NCBI GenBank assembly: GCA_008501835.1 | Contig: QQUB01000093.1 | Span: 1-5,858, forward strand | Length of the DNA: 5,858 nt | Source: Bacteroidota bacterium | GTDB taxonomy: Bacteria; Bacteroidota; Bacteroidia; Chitinophagales; Saprospiraceae | Direction: 5' to 3' | Part shown: positions 1-5,336 of the stretch, piece after piece | How positions within the stretch are numbered: position 1 is the first letter of the stretch | Layout: each line of letters opens with the position of its first letter | The notes under the pieces: model-generated | What the model saw: only the letters and a program-made list of their open reading frames with translations | What the model was told of the DNA's origin: nothing | The model's database searches: none | Program-made: the position numbers and the translations under genes

Positions 1-114
1 ATCAAGAGCAATGCCTGCTCCGGTGATTCCTCCTCCGATGATGGCAATATCGAATGTTTTTCCTTTGATTTGCTGAAGTGTGGCTTCCCTGTTTAAAGCA
101 GAACGCGTGTTCAT
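1..114 (-). CDS. glpD: Glycerol-3-phosphate dehydrogenase (GlpD-like), N-terminal fragment
   Basis: This is the first 38 codons of a gene that runs off the left edge on the minus strand. The ATG is at 112-114. After about 20 polar residues (MNTRSALNREATLQQ...) the peptide reads FDIAIIGGGITGAGIALD. That is the beta-alpha-beta dinucleotide-binding fold with the GxGxxG-type GGGITGAG signature that opens FAD-dependent oxidoreductases. The exact GGGITGAGIALD wording is typical of aerobic glycerol-3-phosphate dehydrogenases, which oxidise glycerol-3-phosphate to dihydroxyacetone phosphate and pass electrons to the membrane quinone pool. Only the cofactor-binding start is visible, so another FAD enzyme of the DAO family cannot be excluded. 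No Shine-Dalgarno or clear promoter box lies upstream. The gene follows the LysM gene on the same strand, but a hairpin terminator lies between them, so it is probably transcribed separately. Confidence 0.78.
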   Translation of the reverse strand, partial: MNTRSALNREATLQQIKGKTFDIAIIGGGITGAGIALD

Positions 115-171
115 TTGATGCCAGTTGCGTTTATATATTTTGGTATTAACTATTTCGTCCTTTCAGACACT

Positions 172-209
172 AATATAAAATAAAACAGGCCGGAAAAAGT
201 TTCCCGGCC
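172..209 (-). terminator. Rho-independent terminator after the LysM gene
   Basis: Positions 188-209 form a stem in which GGCCGGAAA pairs with TTTCCCGGCC (one bulged C) around a 3-nt loop. Read on the minus strand, the stem is followed by a T-rich tract (TGTTTTATTTTATATT, 172-187). This is the expected form of an intrinsic terminator for the minus-strand LysM gene ending at 332. It insulates the downstream glpD-like gene. Confidence 0.7.
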
Positions 210-248
210 CGTCAATTATTATCAGTAAATTAGATAATTCTTTTATAA

Positions 249-327
249 GTTTCAGTTACTGGTTGCTAGTTACTGCTTACTGGTTCTTTTTCCTAAAAAC
301 TATTACCAGTAACTAGTAAACTGAAAC
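249..327. repeat. Inverted heptamer repeat directly 3' of the LysM gene
   Basis: The left half contains 7-bp units at 254-288 (AGTTACT, GGTTGCT, AGTTACT, GCTTACT, GGTTCTT), consensus RGTTACT. The right half carries the same motif inverted. GTTTCAGTT (249-257) is perfectly complementary to AACTGAAAC (319-327), and CTAGTTACTG (266-275) to CAGTAACTAG (307-316). A competing pairing is TTACTGGT (277-284) with ACCAGTAA (305-312). In the LysM transcript this would form a long hairpin beginning within about 5 nt of the stop codon. It could protect the 3' end or assist termination. Its role is inference. Confidence 0.7.
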
Positions 328-331
328 CAGC

Positions 332-2182
332 TTAATTGATATAGATCTTCTGATATGGAATGATGATCTCGTTAAGCTCCAGGTTATTGATCTGGCGCAA
401 ATGCTCGACGGTTACTCCATAGGTCCGAGCAATTCCAAACAAAGTTTCACCCTCTCTCACAGTATGCATCATCCGCTTGGAGTTGGAAGGCGTATTGTAC
501 GAAGCAGGCATTCTGTTTTCCAGTCCTTGTACTCCACCTTTTGTGGTGAATTCATCCGGTGCAAAGTCATCTTCTGCATTGGCTGAAGGATAATTTACAG
601 GTTCGGTAACTATCCGTGGTTGCCCGTAAGTGGAGGGCTGTGTTCTGTAATAGTTGCCTGTATTTATCGGCGTATCGTGATGCTGCACCTGTCTATTCAT
701 CGTGGTAGGATTGTTCCTTGTTGCCTCTGTAGCAGTAAAAGGATCATAAGGTCTTGCATCATAACCTGTAGGAGCTGAAGCCCTGGTATTGTAAGGAGCA
801 GGTTCCAGTGTCCTGGTTGGCTCGGCCGGGTCATCCACGTAAGGCAAAGTATTTCCGGAAGAAACAATAGGATAGCCTTCTACAGTTTTTGCTGTTAAAG
901 TAGTGTTTGTGGTAGGGCAGTTACAATCATTGGTAACGAATACCTGGCCTATTTTGGCATAATCATTTTTTCTCAGGTTATTCATTTGTCTGAACCGTGC
1001 TTCTGTATAACCGTATTTCATGGCAATAGAAGCGATGGTTTCCCCTTTTTTTACCACATGCTGGCCGGTTGCGTTACGATCCCAGGCTGCGGTTGAGGAA
1101 GTCGTTTTTCCTTTTTCCCAGACAAGTCCACCTGATTTGGCAGTGAGTTCCTCTTCCATAACTTCAGGTTCTACTTCCTGAGGTGAAGAAACCAGGAATT
1201 TGTCTCCAGCACGTATCAGGTTGCCTTTTTTATTGTTCCAGGATTTGATCTCACTAACTGTGATATCATATTTTTTGGCAATGCCGTAGAGGGTTTCTCC
1301 CCGTTTTACAATATGGAACCTGGCAACATCATCTCCTTGTCCTTTGGTAGAAAACTCATCAGGAGCATTCTTTTTGGTCATCTGTGGAGGATTGGCCGTC
1401 GGACGAACCGGAGTTACATTATAGGCATCTGGTTTATAGGATGCATCAAATGTCAGTGGTTGATCTGAGGCTTTTCTGCAAAGGTCTTCCAGGTATTTGT
1501 CGAACCTTTTCTCATTTATTCTGGAAAGTCTCATCACCTCTTGTCCCGGGTCGCCAGGGGAAACATTGATCGTCTCCTGAATGACTCCCACCTCTGGAAC
1601 AAACTTCAGGGATGCATAAGCGCCTGTAGCACTGCGGGTAGTTTGCCGGAAGAGGTAAACTCCGCTACAGTCATTTTCCAGTCTGCCATCAAAAAAGACC
1701 TTGGCCTTCAGATTTTTGTAGGAAATATTTTCATTGATCACCCCGTCCTTGAGGTCAAATTTGAAGCTGTAGATAGGAGAAACATAGGTAATTACATCTC
1801 CATCATTTTTGTAATAGGTAGCAGATTTAACGGGAGTAACGAAGTATTTTCGTCCCTTGGGGACTACGATGTAAACTTCGTGAGGACGAGCATTGATACG
1901 ATTGACCAACAACATATCAAAGGAGCCATTATAACATCCGATAAATGGCCTTGGCAATTCTTCCTGCCCGTTTTTACTTTCCACCCCAATCTCCAGAATA
2001 ATGGATTCTCCACCGCCAGCATTTACGCGATAGACCATATAATTTGCATTACCCGGCTGATTATATTCAAGTTTGTCCATACATTTCTCATCAAAGAGAA
2101 TGTACAGGTTCTCAGCATTCAGTTCTGTAGAAAAAGTGAAAATGGCTAAAAGGACAAAGAAGGAAACAAACTTTGCTTTCAT
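332..2182 (-). CDS. Secreted protein with three LysM domains
   Basis: 616 residues, starting with a signal peptide (MKAKFVSFFVLLAIFTFS, cleavage probably near residue 23), so the product is exported. Residues about 25-250 form a region I do not recognise; it looks beta-rich and has cysteines at 34, 83, 172 and 235. Three LysM domains follow at about 289-332 (HIVKRGETLYGIAKKYDI), 374-417 (HVVKKGETIASIAMKYGY) and 572-615 (HTVREGETLFGIARTYGV). The last one ends the protein. LysM binds N-acetylglucosamine-containing polymers, mainly peptidoglycan, so a periplasmic, wall-associated role is likely. No peptidase or hydrolase motif is visible, so an enzymatic role is unsupported. A Thr/Pro/Asn/Tyr-rich linker (about 423-540) separates LysM2 from LysM3. 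The motif APDEF[ST]TKG occurs at 273-281 and 541-549, each ahead of a LysM. The leader is A/T-rich with no Shine-Dalgarno. Confidence 0.9.
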   Translation of the reverse strand: MKAKFVSFFVLLAIFTFSTELNAENLYILFDEKCMDKLEYNQPGNANYMVYRVNAGGGESIILEIGVESKNGQEELPRPFIGCYNGSFDMLLVNRINARPHEVYIVVPKGRKYFVTPVKSATYYKNDGDVITYVSPIYSFKFDLKDGVINENISYKNLKAKVFFDGRLENDCSGVYLFRQTTRSATGAYASLKFVPEVGVIQETINVSPGDPGQEVMRLSRINEKRFDKYLEDLCRKASDQPLTFDASYKPDAYNVTPVRPTANPPQMTKKNAPDEFSTKGQGDDVARFHIVKRGETLYGIAKKYDITVSEIKSWNNKKGNLIRAGDKFLVSSPQEVEPEVMEEELTAKSGGLVWEKGKTTSSTAAWDRNATGQHVVKKGETIASIAMKYGYTEARFRQMNNLRKNDYAKIGQVFVTNDCNCPTTNTTLTAKTVEGYPIVSSGNTLPYVDDPAEPTRTLEPAPYNTRASAPTGYDARPYDPFTATEATRNNPTTMNRQVQHHDTPINTGNYYRTQPSTYGQPRIVTEPVNYPSANAEDDFAPDEFTTKGGVQGLENRMPASYNTPSNSKRMMHTVREGETLFGIARTYGVTVEHLRQINNLELNEIIIPYQKIYIN

Positions 2183-2443
2183 GTTAACTTAATTTTGAAA
2201 ATAAAACAAAACATTCACTTAACCAGAGCTAGTAGTCTTTCCCGAAAATTTTTAATTTGTTGATTATCAAAATTTTACTCAACAAAAATCTCCTTCCCGG
2301 GAGGGAGTTAAATGACTTTGTTAATTTAAAAAACTATCTGTTTGCAAAGTCTGTTAATACCGGCGGCGTGGTATGAATCCTTGGTTTTTCAAACCGCCTG
2401 CTTACAAGGAAACGTACTTTTCTGTAAAAGATTGTTCCCAATT
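2183..2443. other. Spacer between the response regulator and LysM genes
   Basis: I see no gene in these 261 bases. They should hold the 3' end of the regulator transcript and the promoter of the LysM gene, both on the minus strand. I found no TAnnTTTG box at a convincing distance from the LysM start. The recognisable structures are the hairpin at 2290-2307 and two small AT-rich hairpins: GGTTT-ttc-AAACC near 2384-2396, and CTTTT-ctgt-AAAAG at 2417-2430. Confidence 0.5.
2281..2307 (-). terminator. Probable terminator of the response regulator gene
   Basis: CTCCTTCCC (2290-2298) is followed immediately by GGGAGGGAG (2299-2307), a near-palindrome with one imperfect pair. On the minus strand the hairpin is followed by ATTTTTGTT (2281-2289), a short T-rich tract. 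That fits an intrinsic terminator for the minus-strand regulator ending at 2444, about 137 bp upstream of the hairpin. The C-A mismatch on this strand and the short T run make it weaker than the terminator at 172-209. Confidence 0.45.
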
Positions 2444-3097
2444 TTATTGCAATATACCACTATTTACGGCATAAAGCACTAATTCTGAGGAAGAACTAAG
2501 ATTTAATTTTTTCATAATATTCTTCCTGTGAGTGTACACCGTGTGGGTACTGAGGTTCAATATACGGGCAATTTCCTTAGCAATCAAGCCCTGTGATATG
2601 AGTTTAACGATCTCGATTTCACGGGGACTGAGCGGGGTAGGGGCGCACTCGTCACCGGGTTTGGCAAAAGAACGCTCTAAAATAAGTTCCAGGATCTTGT
2701 TGCAAAAAGACCGCTGGTTGGATTGAGCAATAGCTATTAAGGCATCAACTATTTCTTTCTTATCGCAGGTTTTAGTGAGAAATCCTGAAACACCCTTTTC
2801 AATGACATTATAAATGCGGTGCCTGTTATTATCTGCACTGATGACAAGGATCCTGATTTGATCTGAAATGGCCTGCAATTTCCGGATAGTGGCCACTGAA
2901 AAGTGGTCCGGTTGGAAATAATCAATGATGATAAGGTCAGGTTTTTTCTCCTGGACAAGAGGTAATAAATCATCCTCTTCATCAGCTTCCCCAATGATCC
3001 TGAAATCATCAAGTTCGTTTATTAAACAGGTTAATCCAAGCCTTGTTAAATATTGATTATCAGCAATAATTACACGTACCTGCTCCATAGTCAGCAT
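2444..3097 (-). CDS. NarL/LuxR-family two-component response regulator
   Basis: 217 residues, the usual NarL-family length and architecture: an N-terminal receiver (about 6-122) and a C-terminal LuxR-type helix-turn-helix (about 154-217). In the receiver, D13 lies in the acidic pocket (IIADNQ), D59 in LIIIDYFQPD is the expected phosphorylation site, S87 is the switch hydroxyl residue and K109 in GFLTK is the conserved lysine. The output domain opens with LSPREIEIVKLISQGLIAKE and has the recognition-helix signature NLSTHTVYTHRKNIMKKL. The product should be a cytoplasmic, phosphorylation-controlled transcription factor. No histidine kinase is in the window, so it is an orphan here and its signal is unknown. 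The start chosen is the first ATG; an in-frame ATG three codons later would also keep the whole receiver. It is divergent from the asparaginase-like gene across a 142-bp region containing a palindrome. Confidence 0.93.
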   Translation of the reverse strand: MLTMEQVRVIIADNQYLTRLGLTCLINELDDFRIIGEADEEDDLLPLVQEKKPDLIIIDYFQPDHFSVATIRKLQAISDQIRILVISADNNRHRIYNVIEKGVSGFLTKTCDKKEIVDALIAIAQSNQRSFCNKILELILERSFAKPGDECAPTPLSPREIEIVKLISQGLIAKEIARILNLSTHTVYTHRKNIMKKLNLSSSSELVLYAVNSGILQ

Positions 3098-3145
3098 GAT
3101 TTTCGATTACGAAGGTACTGTGCAAAAATCTAATTTCCAATTTAT

Positions 3146-3160
3146 TTAGAATTATTCTAA
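3146..3160. promoter_or_regulatory. Perfect 15-bp palindrome, candidate operator
   Basis: TTAGAAT and ATTCTAA are exact inverted heptamers around one central T. Past a single mismatch on each side the symmetry continues for three more pairs (TTA / TAA), spanning 3142-3164. The site lies 49 bp upstream of the regulator start codon and 24 bp upstream of the TACATTTG box of the divergent gene. That is a natural place for a dimeric regulator acting on one or both promoters. Autoregulation by the neighbouring NarL-type protein is inferred, not shown. Confidence 0.5.
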
Positions 3161-3183
3161 GTAAGTAAACAGACAGATTTGAT

Positions 3184-3191
3184 TACATTTG
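3184..3191 (+). promoter_or_regulatory. Bacteroidota -7 promoter box for the asparaginase-like gene
   Basis: TACATTTG matches the Bacteroidota housekeeping -7 consensus TAnnTTTG exactly. It would place the transcription start near 3197 and give a leader of roughly 40 nt before the ATG at 3240. No clear TTG -33 element stands at the usual distance upstream; the palindrome at 3146-3160 lies just beyond that position. The leader is A-rich (AACAAAAAACAG), as is common in this phylum, with no Shine-Dalgarno. Confidence 0.5.
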
Positions 3192-3239
3192 CAATACCAT
3201 TTCGACCTGATATTAATCTAACAAAAAACAGTTAATACC

Positions 3240-3728
3240 ATGATCCAGGTTTTTATTACCGGGGGCACCTTTGACAAAGAGTATAATTATATCACCGGAA
3301 AGTTGTTTTTTAAGGATACTCACCTTCCGAAAATGTTTGAAAGAGGCAGGTGCACATTTGACATAGATGTTAAAACCCTGATGATGATCGATAGCCTGGA
3401 GATGACTGATGATGATCGGGAAATTATCTATCACAATTGCAAAAGAACACTTGCCCAGGATGTCATCATTACCCACGGAACAGATACCATGGCTGAAACT
3501 GCCAGGTACCTTGCCTCAAAAAATCTGAAAGGGAAAACCATTATTTTGACCGGCGCTATGATCCCTTACGCTTTTGGAAACTCCTCAGATGGATTTTTTA
3601 ACCTCGGTGCTGCTCTTGCTTTTGCCCAGGTGCTCGAGCCGGGAGTTTACGTGGCCATGAATGGACGTTATTTTCATGCCAATGAAGTGAAAAAGAATCT
3701 GAAGACGGGCTTTTTTGAGGAAATGTGA
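3240..3728 (+). CDS. Single-domain asparaginase-like protein
   Basis: 162 residues matching only the N-terminal catalytic domain of the bacterial type I/II L-asparaginase family, which is usually about 320-350 residues. The family landmarks are in order: ITGGTF with the nucleophile Thr at T10, THGTDTM with T81-D82, LTGAM at 104-108, SSDGFFNLGAAL at 115-126, and VYVAMNGRYFHANEVKKN. In the last of these K152 aligns with the active-site Lys of the E. coli enzyme (RDVTKTN). The catalytic Thr/Thr-Asp/Lys set is therefore present, but the C-terminal domain is absent; it normally completes the active site of the neighbouring subunit. There is no signal peptide, so the protein is cytoplasmic. Free-standing versions of this domain are known as 'asparaginase domain' proteins. 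Amide hydrolysis is plausible, but the substrate is unknown. The sequence after the stop is repeat DNA, so this is not a recent truncation. Confidence 0.85.
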   Translation: MIQVFITGGTFDKEYNYITGKLFFKDTHLPKMFERGRCTFDIDVKTLMMIDSLEMTDDDREIIYHNCKRTLAQDVIITHGTDTMAETARYLASKNLKGKTIILTGAMIPYAFGNSSDGFFNLGAALAFAQVLEPGVYVAMNGRYFHANEVKKNLKTGFFEEM

Positions 3729-3731
3729 GTT

Positions 3732-3766
3732 AGTTGCAGGTTTCTGGTTCGTGGTTGCAAGTTAGT
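3732..3766. repeat. Five tandem heptamers, RGTTnnN type
   Basis: Five consecutive 7-bp units start 4 nt after the asparaginase-like stop codon: AGTTGCA, GGTTTCT, GGTTCGT, GGTTGCA, AGTTAGT. They share an invariant GTT at positions 2-4 and a purine at position 1. That is the same pattern as the heptamers 3' of the LysM gene (254-288), so the two arrays appear to belong to one family. Confidence 0.6.
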
Positions 3767-3795
3767 AATGTAAATTTTTGGATTGAAACATAAAA

Positions 3796-3836
3796 ACTGG
3801 TACTGCTGACTGGTACTGCCAACGGGTACTGGTACT
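3796..3836. repeat. Three tandem 13-bp units (ACTGGTACTGnnn)
   Basis: ACTGGTACTGCTG (3796-3808), ACTGGTACTGCCA (3809-3821) and ACGGGTACTGGTA (3822-3834) are three head-to-tail 13-bp units, followed by a partial CT. Each can be read as a 6-mer plus a 7-mer. They lie just upstream of the small membrane protein gene and end 11 nt before its ATG, so they occupy its 5' leader. Confidence 0.6.
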
Positions 3837-3847
3837 AAAAAGAAAAA

Positions 3848-4069
3848 ATGGAATATCTTGGATTATTTTTTGAATTATTGATTCTGGCCTTCGCGGTTTA
3901 CTTGTATATGTTTGCTACTGGCAGGATAGAGGCCAAAACGGAAGAGGCGCAACAAAGAGCAGATGCTTTTCGCAAATCCAACGGAGGGTGGTTGAGAATT
4001 TTATCCCTGGCACTTGCTGCGATCATGTTAGTAAATGTTTTGCTGCACATTATGCAACTAATGGGATAG
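3848..4069 (+). CDS. Small two-helix membrane protein of unknown function
   Basis: 73 residues. A hydrophobic segment at about 4-24 (LGLFFELLILAFAVYLYMFA) and another at about 49-71 (ILSLALAAIMLVNVLLHIMQ) flank a charged stretch at 26-46 rich in Glu, Lys, Arg and Gln (GRIEAKTEEAQQRADAFRKS). The likely form is a hairpin in the inner membrane with a short hydrophilic, probably helical, loop. I do not recognise a family. An A-rich leader (ACTAAAAAGAAAAA) directly precedes the ATG, which supports the start. The gene is on the same strand as the asparaginase-like gene, 119 bp downstream across two repeat arrays. They may share a transcript, but that spacing gives no evidence of a functional partnership. 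It is convergent with the propeller gene. Confidence 0.75.
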   Translation: MEYLGLFFELLILAFAVYLYMFATGRIEAKTEEAQQRADAFRKSNGGWLRILSLALAAIMLVNVLLHIMQLMG

Positions 4070-4107
4070 TTGGAGCTCCATCCCCAAAATGCGACTAGGA
4101 GTTTTTT
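4063..4107 (+). terminator. Weak candidate terminator after the small membrane gene
   Basis: GGGAT (4063-4067, overlapping the stop codon) can pair with ATCCC (4080-4084) around the self-complementary TGGAGCTCCA. Alternatively, CTCC (4076-4079) can pair with GGAG (4098-4101), which immediately precedes a run of six T (4102-4107). The T run in the right place supports termination on the plus strand, but the stems are short. Confidence 0.3.
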
Positions 4108-4126
4108 GATGTAGGAAAAGTTTATT

Positions 4127-4138
4127 GTCAAATTTGAC
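4127..4138. promoter_or_regulatory. Perfect 12-bp palindrome GTCAAATTTGAC
   Basis: An uninterrupted 12-bp palindrome lies between two convergent genes. A second perfect palindrome, GAATTAATTC, lies at 4160-4169. No gene starts in this spacer, so operator function would be unexpected. They may be protein-binding sites or chance AT-rich symmetry. Confidence 0.3.
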
Positions 4139-4177
4139 CTCACCAGCGTGGTATAGGAAGAATTAATTCCTTGTTCC

Positions 4178-4233
4178 CTTATGTCCTTATATCCTTTTAT
4201 CCTTATATCCTTATATCCTTATGTCCTTTTATC
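4178..4233. repeat. Seven tandem octamers, consensus CTTATATC
   Basis: Seven exact-length 8-bp units run without interruption: CTTATGTC, CTTATATC, CTTTTATC, CTTATATC, CTTATATC, CTTATGTC, CTTTTATC. Three unit types occur in the order A B C B B A C, so the array is degenerate, not freshly expanded. It ends 9 nt from the stop codon of the propeller gene, on its 3' side. In that gene's transcript it would read GATATAAG and is not self-complementary. Confidence 0.85.
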
Positions 4234-4242
4234 CTCGAACCC

Positions 4243-5292
4243 CTAATTCCTATACTGATTCCAGCTGCCTGTTTTGAAATTGAACAGATATAACTTCCGG
4301 TGATTTTGATCGTTAAAGGTCAGGTTCTGGTCATTTAAGGTGAGTTCAATCGGCGAGCTGTTGTAGGAGATTTTTTGATGTAACCAGCTCCCTTTTTTTC
4401 TTGAAAATACATAAACAACATCTTTGCTGTCATCTACCATGATGAAGTTTCCATGGACTTCCGAAACTTCAATATTCTCATTTTGATAAGAAATAGATTG
4501 TCTCAACCAAATGCATTTTTCACTGTCGAATGCATAAACATCATCCTTCCCATCATCCACAAACGCAAAATTCCTGCAAGAATGCATGACTTCAATAGAT
4601 TGGTTGGTATAAGAAGATCTTTGAGAGGCCCATTTTCCCATGGACCCGCTAAAGGCATGTACTTCATCCTTTGACTGATCGGTAAATACGAAATTTCCAT
4701 AGGAGCTTAACAGCTGGGTAGGCGAAGAAGAAAAACTCGATTTCCTGCTGCTCCATGCTCCGGTTATTTTACTAAAAGCATGCACTTCATCCCTGGATTC
4801 ATCCACTATCGCAAAATTTCCTTCAGACTCTATTATTTCCGGAATGTTCGAATGGTAACTCATCCTTTTACCTATCCAGGAACCTTTTTTGGCGCTAAAT
4901 GCATGGACGGTATTTTTGGATTTTTCCCAAATGGCAAAATTTTCCCGTGAATTGACCACGTAAATGGGGTCGTTGGTGTAGTTAAGATTGAGTTTTGCCC
5001 AACTGTTGGTCGTCTGGCTGTAGGCATAAACATCGTCGTTTGCCTCATCGATAACCAAAAGGCTACCATATGATTCTGTGGTCGTTACATTGGATAGGGA
5101 AGTTCTTAATTTAAGTGTACTCCATTGACCTGTATTATTGTGCAGGACAACTACTTTTCTCCTGTTTTGATCTAAATGGTAAACGGCCTCCTGAAAAGGG
5201 TAGGGGTGCTCACAGATCATGCAAATCTGTCCTGTTAGGTCAGGGGCGGTAAAAATGAGTATACTGGCGAGTAAAAGCAATCTGTTCATCAT
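4243..5292 (-). CDS. Exported protein of eight 41-residue kelch-like repeats, probable beta-propeller
   Basis: 349 residues with an N-terminal signal peptide (MMNRLLLLASILIFTA, cleavage probably near residue 22), then CMIC, then repeats to the end. Eight repeats start at residues 36, 77, 118, 159, 200, 241, 282 and 323 (the last is cut short), each exactly 41 long. The consensus is NFxIVDxSKDxVHAFSxxxG, then xW, then about six residues and SYxxxPIE. The Trp is present in all eight, at 57, 98, 139, 180, 221, 262, 303 and 344. The VYAF...GxW core resembles kelch strands, but the kelch double glycine is missing, so standard models may not detect it. Repeats of this size usually form one propeller blade each. 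No catalytic motif is visible; a binding or scaffold role in the periplasm or outside the cell is inferred. CxxC (24-27) sits at the mature N-terminus. No type IX sorting domain is present. Two tandem ATGs start the gene. Confidence 0.88.
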   Translation of the reverse strand: MMNRLLLLASILIFTAPDLTGQICMICEHPYPFQEAVYHLDQNRRKVVVLHNNTGQWSTLKLRTSLSNVTTTESYGSLLVIDEANDDVYAYSQTTNSWAKLNLNYTNDPIYVVNSRENFAIWEKSKNTVHAFSAKKGSWIGKRMSYHSNIPEIIESEGNFAIVDESRDEVHAFSKITGAWSSRKSSFSSSPTQLLSSYGNFVFTDQSKDEVHAFSGSMGKWASQRSSYTNQSIEVMHSCRNFAFVDDGKDDVYAFDSEKCIWLRQSISYQNENIEVSEVHGNFIMVDDSKDVVYVFSRKKGSWLHQKISYNSSPIELTLNDQNLTFNDQNHRKLYLFNFKTGSWNQYRN

Positions 5293-5336
5293 CTGAATCC
5301 TGTTAAATATGTAAAAAAACCATTAGTTAATAACCA

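Noticed and set aside
1541..2149. Plus-strand open frame of 202 codons opposite the LysM gene
   Set aside because: It lies wholly antisense to a gene with a signal peptide and three LysM domains; its peptide has no recognisable domain or periodicity and no leader signal.
2183..2300. TAnnTTTG promoter for the LysM gene
   Set aside because: Only near matches (such as AAATTTTG) are present and none has a paired upstream TTG at the right distance, so no promoter was annotated.
3213..3476. Minus-strand open frame of 87 codons overlapping the asparaginase-like gene
   Set aside because: Antisense to the conserved TGGTF and THGTDT coding region; no homology or start context.
3726..3847. Possibility that the asparaginase-like gene is a frameshifted full-length enzyme
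   Set aside because: The sequence after the stop is short tandem repeats and then the leader of another gene; no frame encodes the C-terminal asparaginase domain.
4178..4233. CRISPR array
   Set aside because: Units are contiguous 8-mers with no spacers; the other arrays are 7- or 13-mers, also without spacers.
5212..5231. Lipoprotein signal in the propeller protein (LTGQIC)
   Set aside because: The residues before the Cys (GQI) do not match the lipobox L-[AS]-[GA]-C, so ordinary signal peptidase cleavage is more likely.
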